NCBI GenBank assembly: GCA_964531325.1
Contig: CAZHCW010000011.1
Coordinates: forward strand, 79,597 to 143,596
Length of the DNA stretch: 64,000 nt
Direction of reading: 5' to 3'
Source of the DNA: UTCHB3 sp964531325
Lineage (GTDB): Bacteria > Bacteroidota > Ignavibacteria > Ignavibacteriales > Ignavibacteriaceae
The notes beneath the pieces were generated by a model. The model searched no databases, was not told the DNA's origin, and was given only the letters and a program-made list of their open reading frames with translations. A program made the translations under genes and the position numbers. How positions within the stretch are numbered: position 1 is the stretch's first letter; each line of letters begins with the position of its first letter. This document shows positions 20,068-28,120 of the stretch, one piece after another.

Positions 20068-21408
20068 ATGTTAAAATCGCTTGTACACCCGGGATCATTT
20101 AAAGGTGGAGTACATCCAGTTGAAGCAAAAGAGCTTTCGATGGATTCTCCCTTTGAAAGAATGCCCAATCCGAAGATGATTTATCTCCCCCTCTCTCAGC
20201 ATGCAGGCAAAGAATCAAAGCTTTTGGTCGCCAAAGGCAGTATGGTAAAAAAAGGTGAATTACTCGCTGAACCCGACGGGTTTATTTCAGCTCCGGTTCA
20301 CTCCCCGGTAAACGGGACAGTTACCAAAATATCAAAAACTGCAAATCTTTCAGGCGTCCCCAAAAGTGTAATTGAGATCTCTGTCTCCGAAGAGAGTGAA
20401 CCGTCATACCTTGAGGCAATTGACTACAAAACTGCAAATAAAACACAACTACTCGATAGAATAAAAGATGCCGGAATAGTTGGCATGGGCGGAGCTGCGT
20501 TTCCCGCTTTTGTTAAACTTTCACCCCCTCCGGGCAAAAAAATCGACAAACTGATCATAAATGCCGCAGAATGTGAACCATATCTCACCCGCGACTATCG
20601 GTTAATGCTCGAATATACCGACGAATTAATCGCCGGAATAGAAATTCTGATGAAAATCACCGGTGTTGAATGTGTAATTGGTATCGAGGATAACAAACCA
20701 AAAGCAGTTGAAATCTTAAAAAATAAACTTGGATCCCGCACGGATATTACAGTAAAGGTGTTACCTGTTAAGTACCCGCAGGGTGCCGAGAAGATGTTGA
20801 TATACGCAGTGACCGGAAAGAAAGTACCCCCCGGAAAACTCCCAATGGATGTGGGTGTTGTTATGCAAAATGTTGGAACTGCCATCTCGGTTTTCAGAGC
20901 TGTCGCTTTTGGCGAACCACAAATAGAAGCCTATGTTTCTGTAACCGGTGGCGGCATTACAAAACCTCGAAATATCATTGTTCCGATAGGAACTCCTGTA
21001 TCAGAGATACTTGACTTTTGTGGAGGACTAAAACCCGACGCAATAAAAGTTATCGCAGGTGGTCCAATGATGGGAAACAACCTCTACGATTACAGTGCTC
21101 CCGTTATGAAAGCAACTTCAGGTTTACTGATCCTCACGGAAGCCGAATCACAACCGGGTGAAGCGATTGCCTGCCTGCGGTGTGGAAAGTGTATCGAAGT
21201 TTGTCCCGTTAATCTGATGCCAACGAGGCTTTCGCAATACTCTAAACTTCAACGATTTGAAGACGCAGAGGCTTCCGGGATTCTTGTTTGTATGGAATGT
21301 GGTTGTTGCGCTTATGAATGTCCTGCAAATATTCCACTTGTTCAATGGATTAAATTGGGCAAAAAAGAAGTGTTCAAAATAAAACAACAGGAAAGGAAGA
21401 GTGCCTGA
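20068..21408 (+). CDS. rnfC: Rnf complex subunit C (electron transport complex, RsxC)
   Basis: 446 residues. The Rnf complex moves electrons between reduced ferredoxin and NAD+ while pumping Na+ or H+; RnfC is the membrane-associated NADH/FMN-site subunit. The N-terminus SFKGGVHPVEAKELS is the classic RnfC opening. A barrel-sandwich region, a complex-I 51-kDa-like flavin/NAD domain (GIVGMGGAAFPAFVKLSPP, near 137-155) and an SLBB-like region follow. Two [4Fe-4S] motifs come last: CLRCGKCIEVCP near 369-380 and CMECGCCAYECP near 408-420. The length is compact, lacking the long alanine-rich tail of proteobacterial RnfC. First gene of the cluster; its end abuts rnfD. Confidence 0.97.
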   Translation: MLKSLVHPGSFKGGVHPVEAKELSMDSPFERMPNPKMIYLPLSQHAGKESKLLVAKGSMVKKGELLAEPDGFISAPVHSPVNGTVTKISKTANLSGVPKSVIEISVSEESEPSYLEAIDYKTANKTQLLDRIKDAGIVGMGGAAFPAFVKLSPPPGKKIDKLIINAAECEPYLTRDYRLMLEYTDELIAGIEILMKITGVECVIGIEDNKPKAVEILKNKLGSRTDITVKVLPVKYPQGAEKMLIYAVTGKKVPPGKLPMDVGVVMQNVGTAISVFRAVAFGEPQIEAYVSVTGGGITKPRNIIVPIGTPVSEILDFCGGLKPDAIKVIAGGPMMGNNLYDYSAPVMKATSGLLILTEAESQPGEAIACLRCGKCIEVCPVNLMPTRLSQYSKLQRFEDAEASGILVCMECGCCAYECPANIPLVQWIKLGKKEVFKIKQQERKSA

Positions 21409-21409
21409 T

Positions 21410-22390
21410 ATGGATACTGCTACCACTGTTGAATTAAAAAATAAAACAATTCTCACCAGCACACCGCATGTTCACTCAAAATTGAGTGCACAAAAAGCTA
21501 TGTGGTTGGTTGTAATCTCCCTCCTGCCACCATTGGTGATGGGGGTTGTCTATTTTGGTCTTTTTCAGCTTGTTGTCATTCTCGCAGCACTTGCCGGAGC
21601 GATAATTACTGAATCGGCGATAAAGTATATCAGAAAACAAAAGATCACAATTTTTGATGGAAGTGCCATAATTACGGGTCTTCTTCTTGGATTGATAGTT
21701 CCCCCGGGGTTAAACCCTGTGTTTGCCTTTATCGGGTCAGTAGTTGCAATAGGCTTTGGAAAAGAAGTGTTTGGAGGATTGGGATATAACATCTTTAATC
21801 CTGCACTTGTCGGAAGAGCCTTTTTGCAGGCAGCATATCCTGTGGCGATGACCACCTGGAGTACCCCCGCAATGGCAGTTGACACCGTAACAAAAGCAAC
21901 CCCTCTAAGCCTGTTCAAGTTTGAAGCAATTGCCTCAAAAGGGGGAGTTGATCCAATGTCCCTTTTCCTTGGGAATGTAGGCGGTTCAATTGGTGAAACT
22001 TCCTCAATTGCCATACTTGTCGGGATGGTCTTTTTGATCGTCATGAAAGTGTTGAACTGGCGGGTACCACTTGCTATGATAGTTGGATTACTCCTTTTCA
22101 GTGGCATTTTCTGGCTTATCGATCCCACAAAATTTGCATCGCCTATTCATCACCTCTTTATGGGTGGTTTTATGTTTGGTGCTGTTTACATGGCAAGTGA
22201 TTGGGTTACATCACCCGTCACTAACAAAGGAATCTGGATATATGGCATGGCAATTTCGTTAATTGTTGTGATGATCAGGTTATTTGGTGGGCTTCCTGAA
22301 GGTGTCATGTATGCAATTTTGATCATGAACGGATTTGTTCCGCTAATTAACAGATATACAAAACCTGTAATTTTTGGAGCAGAAAAATGA
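21410..22390 (+). CDS. rnfD: Rnf complex subunit D
   Basis: 326-residue integral membrane subunit of the NqrB/RnfD family, with many hydrophobic helices. The segment VTKATPLSLF near residue 165 contains the threonine that in RnfD carries covalently bound FMN (consensus S/T-G-A-T-P-L; the usual glycine is Lys here). The ATG at 21410 is preferred over a GTG nine bases upstream because GGAAG stands at a suitable distance. The gene begins two bases after the rnfC stop and its last bases overlap rnfG (ATGA), which indicates translational coupling. Confidence 0.96.
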   Translation: MDTATTVELKNKTILTSTPHVHSKLSAQKAMWLVVISLLPPLVMGVVYFGLFQLVVILAALAGAIITESAIKYIRKQKITIFDGSAIITGLLLGLIVPPGLNPVFAFIGSVVAIGFGKEVFGGLGYNIFNPALVGRAFLQAAYPVAMTTWSTPAMAVDTVTKATPLSLFKFEAIASKGGVDPMSLFLGNVGGSIGETSSIAILVGMVFLIVMKVLNWRVPLAMIVGLLLFSGIFWLIDPTKFASPIHHLFMGGFMFGAVYMASDWVTSPVTNKGIWIYGMAISLIVVMIRLFGGLPEGVMYAILIMNGFVPLINRYTKPVIFGAEK

Positions 22391-22947
22391 ATAATGTAAC
22401 AAAAATGTTGGTTACCCTTGTAGTAATTGGAGCCATCTCCGGAGGTCTTCTCGCCAAAATATTTGAATGGGCAGACCCTCAGATTAAAGCTAATGCACAA
22501 AAAGAGACTGAAAGAGCCATCTTTGTGGTTCATCCCGAAGGTAAAAAACAGGAAAAATTGGCCGGAATTCCGGATGAACTTTACAAGGTAATGGATGATA
22601 AAGGAAATCTTATTGGTTATGCGATGCCTGTTAAAGGGAACGGTTTTCAAGGTGTAATTAAGATGATGATGGGAGTATCTCCCGATCTGAAGAAGATTAC
22701 CGGGCTTACAGTTCTCGATCAGGTTGAAACCCCGGGACTTGGTTCCGAGATCACTAAAGAGAGTTTCACCGATCAATTTAAAAAAGTTGATCCCACCCCT
22801 GCCATCGTTGGCAAAAAAGGTGCCACTGAAACTCCAAATGACATCCTGACAATTACGGGCGCAACAATTTCCTCAAAAGCAGTTGTGAAAATTATGAATC
22901 TTGGACTTGAAGAGTTGAGAAAACTTAAAAAAGAGGGGAAGATATGA
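22387..22947 (+). CDS. rnfG: Rnf complex subunit G (FMN-binding)
   Basis: 186 residues. One N-terminal membrane helix (about 7-27) anchors a periplasm-facing FMN-binding domain. The motif LTITGATISSKAV near residue 160 holds the threonine that is flavinylated by ApbE in NqrC/RnfG proteins (S/T-G-A-T-x-S), and the flavin transferase itself is encoded in this cluster. VETPGLGSEIT upstream is another family signature. It overlaps both neighbours by four bases (ATGA), as in a tightly coupled operon. Confidence 0.96.
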   Translation: MNNVTKMLVTLVVIGAISGGLLAKIFEWADPQIKANAQKETERAIFVVHPEGKKQEKLAGIPDELYKVMDDKGNLIGYAMPVKGNGFQGVIKMMMGVSPDLKKITGLTVLDQVETPGLGSEITKESFTDQFKKVDPTPAIVGKKGATETPNDILTITGATISSKAVVKIMNLGLEELRKLKKEGKI

Positions 22948-23639
22948 GTAAATCAATTGGACCCTTAAATGATTTCATGAATGGAATCTGGAAACAGAAC
23001 CCGATATTTAAACAGGTACTTGGGACATGTCCCACTCTCGCTGTAACAGTTTCGGTAATCAACGGCGTAGCAATGGGACTTGCAACAACATTTGTGTTGC
23101 TTTTCAGCAGTCTGATTATTTCGATGATCAAAAAACTGATTCCCAACCAGGTAAGAATTGCCGCATATATTGTGGTTATTGCAACTTTTGTTACAATAGT
23201 TGATATTGTAATGAAAGCACAATTTCCTGATTTAAGCAAGGCACTTGGACCATTCATTCCGTTGATCGTTGTAAACTGTATCATACTTGGAAGAGCTGAA
23301 GCTTTTGCATCAAAGAACACAGTTGTCCGTTCCGGATTTGATGCCCTTGGCATGGGTGCCGGGTTTACGCTGGCTCTGTTGGTAATTGGCGGTATTAGAG
23401 AAATACTTGGATCAAACAAACTTTTTGGTTTTGTTGTACTTCCCGATACTGTTGAACCGATGTTAATCTTTATCCTTCCTGCAGGAGCATTTCTAACACT
23501 TGGAATACTGTTTGGAATTGCCAATAATTATGAGCAGAAAAAGAAGGATAAAGAGATCCGGAAGGCAATTTTAGCCGAGAGGTCAACAAAACTTGTAACT
23601 GTTCCTGCCACTCCACAATCTGAAACTGAGGAGGCATAA
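22944..23639 (+). CDS. rnfE: Rnf complex subunit E
   Basis: 231-residue integral membrane subunit of the NqrD/RnfE family, paired with RnfA as inverted-topology homologues forming the membrane core. Characteristic parts are NPIFKQVLGTCPTLAVTV at the N-terminus and IPLIVVNCIILGRAEAFA mid-protein; each contributes a conserved cysteine in a membrane half-helix, which in the family binds an Fe-S centre shared with RnfA. It ends with a basic, charged tail (KKKDKEIRKA). Overlaps rnfG by four bases. Confidence 0.96.
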   Translation: MSKSIGPLNDFMNGIWKQNPIFKQVLGTCPTLAVTVSVINGVAMGLATTFVLLFSSLIISMIKKLIPNQVRIAAYIVVIATFVTIVDIVMKAQFPDLSKALGPFIPLIVVNCIILGRAEAFASKNTVVRSGFDALGMGAGFTLALLVIGGIREILGSNKLFGFVVLPDTVEPMLIFILPAGAFLTLGILFGIANNYEQKKKDKEIRKAILAERSTKLVTVPATPQSETEEA

Positions 23640-23640
23640 G

Positions 23641-24213
23641 ATGGATTTGTTATTAATTTTTCTTTCTGCTGCAATTGTAAACAACTTTGTTCTTTCATAC
23701 TTCCTGGGAATTTGTCCCTTCATCGGAGTATCAAACAAACTTACTTCAGCGTTTTCGATGGGAGTTGCAACTACTTTTGTACTTGTATTAACCGCTGTGG
23801 TAACATGGATGATCAATAATTTGATCCTGCTGCCTGCCGGGCTCGACTATCTGCAGTATGTTTCCTTCATTCTGGTGATTGCATCGCTTGTACAGTTTGT
23901 TGAGATGTTCATTAAAAAAACATCACAGCCACTTTACAGAGCACTTGGAATATACCTGCCACTCATCACAACCAATTGTGCTATTCTTGGGCTTGCCCTT
24001 TTTATGGCACTTCGCGATTATTCGATGATGCAAAGTATATTCTTTGGACTTGGTGCAGGAACAGGCTTCACCCTCGCACTGGTAATCATGGCAGGGATAA
24101 GAGAAGAACTTGAACTCGCCGATATTCCCAAACCATTTCGGGGTGTCCCAATCACATTGATTACTGCGGGACTTCTTGCTATGGCGTTTATGGGATTTTC
24201 GGGACTGATATAG
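23641..24213 (+). CDS. rnfA: Rnf complex subunit A
   Basis: 190-residue integral membrane subunit of the NqrE/RnfA family. NNFVLSYFLGICPFIGVS at the start and YLPLITTNCAILGLALF later each carry a conserved cysteine, the counterparts of those in RnfE. Begins one base after the rnfE stop. A 21-base gap to the next gene keeps it inside the same transcription unit. Confidence 0.96.
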   Translation: MDLLLIFLSAAIVNNFVLSYFLGICPFIGVSNKLTSAFSMGVATTFVLVLTAVVTWMINNLILLPAGLDYLQYVSFILVIASLVQFVEMFIKKTSQPLYRALGIYLPLITTNCAILGLALFMALRDYSMMQSIFFGLGAGTGFTLALVIMAGIREELELADIPKPFRGVPITLITAGLLAMAFMGFSGLI

Positions 24214-24234
24214 AAATTAAAACTGGAGTTTAAA

Positions 24235-24948
24235 ATGATAAACAGAAGAGATTTTTTAAAATTATCGGGTGTTGCTCTTGTTGCTTTGGGAAGTGGTGCA
24301 GGTCTAAAAAGACTGCTTTTCCGTCCTGAAAGAGAAGTAACCCTTGCAGCCCTTCTGCCCGATGATACTGTAATGCTGGCAAAAGTGTTAAACAACCTTG
24401 CAGGTGAGGCAGGGATATCCCTGAGACCATCAACCACAATGTTAGTTGGTGAGAATTCAGTTGTTTCCAAACTTGTAAAACTTGGTTTTTCATCCCATAA
24501 GGTTAAAGATCCACGATTTGCCATTTCGATTTCGCGGATAGCCCCGGGGAATGAAGGTGATATCTTTGTACACACTGATGATTTGGCGATTCTTAAACCT
24601 GAAACAGGTTTCTCAAATTCTCTCAGAAGTTTGCGTCAGGAATTAAAATCGACGAAAGCTTCACTTCTTCTCTCAGTAAAATCACTTGGAGAAAATGATT
24701 CAAAAGGTGAACGATTTGTAGTGATTGAATCGGAAGGGAAAAAGATCGAAAGACTTCCATTATCCGGCGAAGTAAAAGAAATTGTCGTTTATGGCGGGAA
24801 TGTTATCTCAGTCGGTAATGGCAGGGCATTTGTAAAACATCACGGCTGTAAACATGGTATCTGCACAAGCATGGGTCATGTTTCCATGGCGGGTGATGTT
24901 ATCGCCTGTGCTCCACACCAGACAATGATTTCTGTTGTGAAAGTCTAA
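24235..24948 (+). CDS. Tat-exported NusG-domain-II protein in the rnf cluster
   Basis: 237 residues. The N-terminus MINRRDFLKLSGVALVALGS has a twin-arginine (Tat) export motif, RRDFLK, followed by a hydrophobic stretch. The last 55 residues (VVYGGNVISVGNGRAFV, then HGCKHGIC and ACAPHQ) match the NusG domain II family, with conserved cysteines at 205, 210 and 225. Small NusG-II proteins are often encoded beside rnf and apbE genes. The central 150 residues are not recognised. Tat export plus a Cys-rich domain suggests a folded periplasmic accessory protein, perhaps for RnfG/RnfB assembly or as a redox partner; that role is inference. Confidence 0.75.
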   Translation: MINRRDFLKLSGVALVALGSGAGLKRLLFRPEREVTLAALLPDDTVMLAKVLNNLAGEAGISLRPSTTMLVGENSVVSKLVKLGFSSHKVKDPRFAISISRIAPGNEGDIFVHTDDLAILKPETGFSNSLRSLRQELKSTKASLLLSVKSLGENDSKGERFVVIESEGKKIERLPLSGEVKEIVVYGGNVISVGNGRAFVKHHGCKHGICTSMGHVSMAGDVIACAPHQTMISVVKV

Positions 24949-24949
24949 A

Positions 24950-25945
24950 ATGTTCAATCGGAAAGCCGTCTTTTTTATTATCGCATTTATCCTCTTTTTC
25001 CTTGTGGGTCTCTTTTATTCAGATTGGGGCAGCACAACGGAACGAAAGGTTAAACAGATAATGCCATTGATGGGAACTGTAGTTGAAATACAGATTCTTG
25101 AGGGTGACGGACAAAATTACCCCCTGGCATTTGAGAAGGCTTTTGATGAGATTAGACGAATTGATTCTCTCTTTTCTGATTATAAAGATTCGAGTAGCAT
25201 CAGTCTGATTAACCGACTGGATTCGGGTAAGGTGGTGGTGTCAAAAGAGGTGACATCACTAATAAAAAGAGCCTTAAAAATTTCTGCAGAAACAAATGGT
25301 GCCTTTGATGTCACTGTTGGTGGATTGGTCAAACTTTGGGGCTTTAAAGATGAAACTTACCATGTTCCGATGAAAGATTCAATTTTGATGGTGATGAACA
25401 ACATCGGTTATTCAAATATTGAAGTGGTCGACGACTCAACCATCATCAAAAAGAAACATTCCCAACTTGACCTTAGTGGAATCGCAAAGGGTTACGCCGT
25501 TGATATGGCATACCTGGTTCTTAAAGGTCTGGGAATAAAAAGCTTTTTGATAAATGCCGGTGGCGAGATCAGAGGAATGGGTGAGGATTGGAAAACCGGA
25601 GTTCAAGACCCTTTTTCAGAGCAGGGAATTGTTGAAATTATTGTTCCGGGTGACAAAGCTGTGGCCACTTCGGGTAATTATCAAAACTACTTTGAAGTGG
25701 ACAAAATTCGTTATTGTCATCTGTTTGATCCTAAAACGGGATTTCCGGCTGACAAAGTGGTGAGTGTTACAGTTATTAGTGATGATGTAACCCTCGCTGA
25801 TGTTTTGGCAACCGCCTTTTTTGTGGTTGGAATCGAAAAAAGTAAAGAATTGTTAAAAAAATTCCCGGGAAGTGAATTTTTGATCATCGACAAAGATGGT
25901 AAAAAATTCTATTCTGACGGATTCAAAAAATATACAAGGAGTTGA
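24950..25945 (+). CDS. apbE: FAD:protein FMN transferase (flavin transferase)
   Basis: 331 residues. Attaches FMN from FAD to threonines in RnfD and RnfG (and in Nqr subunits in other bacteria). An N-terminal membrane anchor (about 5-25, AVFFIIAFILFFLVGLFY) lacks a lipobox cysteine. The catalytic domain starts MPLMGTVVEIQI and has DLSGIAKGYAVD near 175 and NAGGEIRGMG near 203. CHLFDPKTGFPAD near 260 is the Mg/FAD-binding H-x-x-D-P-x-T-G signature. The gene lies between rnf subunit genes, so its substrates are probably made from the same transcript. Confidence 0.95.
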   Translation: MFNRKAVFFIIAFILFFLVGLFYSDWGSTTERKVKQIMPLMGTVVEIQILEGDGQNYPLAFEKAFDEIRRIDSLFSDYKDSSSISLINRLDSGKVVVSKEVTSLIKRALKISAETNGAFDVTVGGLVKLWGFKDETYHVPMKDSILMVMNNIGYSNIEVVDDSTIIKKKHSQLDLSGIAKGYAVDMAYLVLKGLGIKSFLINAGGEIRGMGEDWKTGVQDPFSEQGIVEIIVPGDKAVATSGNYQNYFEVDKIRYCHLFDPKTGFPADKVVSVTVISDDVTLADVLATAFFVVGIEKSKELLKKFPGSEFLIIDKDGKKFYSDGFKKYTRS

Positions 25946-25946
25946 T

Positions 25947-26756
25947 ATGGACACTCAATTTTTAATTGCTCTTGCAACAATGGGAGGACTCGGTTTTATT
26001 TTTGCCGGTGCTTTGGCTATTGCAGACAAAAAGTTAAGAGTTGAAGAAAATCCTCTTATTGGTGACATCAATGATGTTCTGCCGGGTGCAAACTGCGGTG
26101 GGTGTGGTTATGCGGGGTGTTACGACTTTGCCTGCCACGCAGCCGACAAAACAGCTCCATCTAATGGATGCCCCGTGGGTGGTTCTGAAACAGCACTCTC
26201 CATTGCCCGTTTATTGGGTGAAGAAGCCGGTGAAGTTGTAAGGTTTCTACCAAGAGTCCTTTGCAGAGGTGGAAATGTTGAAGCAGTTAAAAAGTATTCA
26301 ACTTACCACGGACCCGTTACATGCAGTGCCATGGACCTTCTTTCAGGAGGGGACAAACTCTGTTTCTACGGTTGTTTGAGTGGTGGTGACTGTGTTACAT
26401 CATGTCCTTTTGGTGCGATGGTGATGGGTGAAAATGGATTACCCGAGGTGATTGAATCACTTTGCACAGGTTGTGGCAAATGTGTTAAAGCGTGTCCAAG
26501 AAATGTCATCGAAATGCACCCTGCAAATCGAAAAGTTTTCGTATTTTGCAAGAGTCATGATGACCCAAAAACTTCAAAATCTGTCTGCTCTGTTTCCTGC
26601 ATGGGATGCAGCATCTGTGCCAGAAAATCGGATGGAGGCGTTGTCATGGACAATAATCTTGCAGTAATCGATTATGATAAACTGGATTTAGAAAAAATAC
26701 CATTCGAAAAATGTACAACCAAAGCAATCAGAGTTATAGAACTGGTAGAAAAATAG
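25947..26756 (+). CDS. rnfB: Rnf complex subunit B (ferredoxin-type)
   Basis: 269 residues; the ATG at 25947 follows an AAGGAG Shine-Dalgarno sequence, while an in-frame ATG 51 bases upstream lies inside apbE. RnfB is the iron-sulphur subunit that accepts electrons from soluble ferredoxin. After an N-terminal membrane helix comes the Fe-S domain GANCGGCGYAGCYDFACHA (about 48-66), then two ferredoxin-type motifs: a loose one around CVTSCPFG, and CTGCGKCVKACP. A further Cys group, VCSVSCMGCSICAR near 216-229, is followed by KCTTKAI near the end. This makes it one of the longer RnfB forms with an extra cluster. Placing rnfB last, after apbE, differs from the proteobacterial B-C-D-G-E order. Confidence 0.95.
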   Translation: MDTQFLIALATMGGLGFIFAGALAIADKKLRVEENPLIGDINDVLPGANCGGCGYAGCYDFACHAADKTAPSNGCPVGGSETALSIARLLGEEAGEVVRFLPRVLCRGGNVEAVKKYSTYHGPVTCSAMDLLSGGDKLCFYGCLSGGDCVTSCPFGAMVMGENGLPEVIESLCTGCGKCVKACPRNVIEMHPANRKVFVFCKSHDDPKTSKSVCSVSCMGCSICARKSDGGVVMDNNLAVIDYDKLDLEKIPFEKCTTKAIRVIELVEK

Positions 26757-26759
26757 CCC

Positions 26760-27218
26760 ATGGCTGAAGTATTCACCGAAGAAGGAATAGTCGTCGAGAA
26801 ACGAGGTGATCTTGCCGAGATTGCCATAATGGACAAAGGTAATTGCAAAACATGCGCTGCAAAGCCGTTTTGTAAAACCAATGAAAATGGAGTTTATTCC
26901 AATCTTACGGTTTACGACAAACTTGGTTCAAAACCCGGAGATGAGGTAATCATCGAAGTGAAAGGCTCCGATCTGCTTAAAGCTGTGATGATGGTGTACG
27001 GTCTCCCCTTGTTCTTGTTTATATTTACAATCGGAACTCTCATCTATTTTTATAGCGGAGATGTTAACAAAGAAATTATAGCATTTTTCTCGGCGATTCT
27101 TGTTCTCGCTGTCTATTATACAATTATAAAAATTGCCGGAGTTAAAGGGAATGTGAAGAAGGAAAACCTTCCTAAAACAGTAAGAATTAAAAAATCCTTT
27201 CAGTCAATTAATCATTAA
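26760..27218 (+). CDS. RseC/SoxR-reducing-system-like membrane protein
   Basis: 152 residues. The N-terminal soluble part carries a cysteine group, GNCKTCAAKPFC (about 28-39), like the C-x-x-C-x5-C of RseC family proteins, followed by a beta-barrel-like region (GDEVIIEVKGSDLLKA) and two membrane helices (about 78-98 and 105-125), with a basic C-terminal tail. RseC homologues are commonly encoded with rnf/rsx genes and are proposed to help with Rnf function or SoxR reduction. The gene begins three bases after the rnfB stop. Confidence 0.85.
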   Translation: MAEVFTEEGIVVEKRGDLAEIAIMDKGNCKTCAAKPFCKTNENGVYSNLTVYDKLGSKPGDEVIIEVKGSDLLKAVMMVYGLPLFLFIFTIGTLIYFYSGDVNKEIIAFFSAILVLAVYYTIIKIAGVKGNVKKENLPKTVRIKKSFQSINH

Positions 27219-27230
27219 ACAAGGATATTA

Positions 27231-28088
27231 ATGTTTAAAATAGTCTCAGCAGAATTTTTGGCACCCGAAGTAAAAAGATTTGAAATAGAGGCACCAAAAA
27301 TAGCTGCAAAAAGAAAAGCGGGACAATTTGTTATTGTTCGTATTTCTGCACAAGGAGAAAGAATCCCTTTGACTATAGCTGACTCTTCAGTTGAAAGAGG
27401 AACAATAACCATTATTGTTCAAGGCATTGGAAAAACCACCAGGGAAATCAACGAACATAACACCGGTGACTTCTTCATGGATGTTGTTGGTCCCTTGGGA
27501 CTTCCATCTCATATTGAAAATTTTGGAACGGCAGTCAGTATCGGTGGAGGAGTTGGAACAGCTATTGCATTTCCAACCGCCAAGGCATTAAAAGAAGCGG
27601 GGAACCACACTATCGCGATAATCGGCGGAAAGTCGAAAGAATATGTAATTCTTGAGAATGAACTCAGAGAGATTTGTGATGAAGTTTATCCAACTACCGA
27701 TGATGGAAGTTATGGTTATCACGGGTTTGTAACGGGGAAATTAAAAGATATTATTGAATCGGGCACAAAAGTCGATTTTGTTTTGGCTATTGGTCCCATT
27801 CCCATGATGAAGGCCGTTGCGGATGTCACCAGACCTTATGGGATAAAAACAGTTGTAAGCCTCAATCCCGTCATGGTTGACGGCACAGGGATGTGTGGAG
27901 GCTGCAGAGCCGTGGTTGGTGGACAAACAGTATTTGTTTGTGTTGATGGACCGGAATTTGACGCCCACGAAGTCGATTTCACTTTACTGATGAAACGAAA
28001 CAACACATACAGGAGCGAGGAAAAATCGGCACTCGACAAACATGTTTGCAGCCTCGATAAACAATTCGCAGAAGCAATTAACAATTAG
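27231..28088 (+). CDS. nfnA: NfnA-like FAD/NAD-binding, [2Fe-2S] subunit (NADH-dependent ferredoxin:NADP+ oxidoreductase)
   Basis: 285 residues. Belongs to the dihydroorotate-dehydrogenase electron-transfer/sulphide-dehydrogenase family. The flavin-binding beta barrel includes GERIPLTIAD, an NAD-binding half contains SIGGGVGTAIAFPTAKAL, and the [2Fe-2S] motif GMCGGCRAVVGG...VCVDGPEFDAHEVDF lies near 222-250. Together with the following gene it forms the two subunits of Nfn, which bifurcates electrons between NAD(H), NADP(H) and ferredoxin. The start is 12 bases after the RseC-like gene and a GGATATTA stretch precedes it, so co-transcription with rnf is likely. Pairing with gene 28121 makes the Nfn reading stronger than pyrimidine metabolism. 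Confidence 0.9.
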   Translation: MFKIVSAEFLAPEVKRFEIEAPKIAAKRKAGQFVIVRISAQGERIPLTIADSSVERGTITIIVQGIGKTTREINEHNTGDFFMDVVGPLGLPSHIENFGTAVSIGGGVGTAIAFPTAKALKEAGNHTIAIIGGKSKEYVILENELREICDEVYPTTDDGSYGYHGFVTGKLKDIIESGTKVDFVLAIGPIPMMKAVADVTRPYGIKTVVSLNPVMVDGTGMCGGCRAVVGGQTVFVCVDGPEFDAHEVDFTLLMKRNNTYRSEEKSALDKHVCSLDKQFAEAINN

Positions 28089-28120
28089 TTTAACCTTTTA
28101 ACTTAAATAAAAGAGAATCA

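Noticed and set aside
19838..20098. Minus-strand frame overlapping the start of rnfC
   Set aside because: It overlaps both the rnfC start and the upstream extension of the PAP2-like gene, with biased, low-information composition and no family resemblance.
20068..26756. Na+-pumping NADH:quinone reductase (Nqr) instead of Rnf
   Set aside because: RnfB and RnfC-type Fe-S subunits are present and NqrF is absent.
27231..28088. Dihydroorotate dehydrogenase electron-transfer subunit (PyrK)
   Set aside because: No pyrD or other pyrimidine gene is adjacent; the pairing with the NfnB-like gene decides for Nfn.
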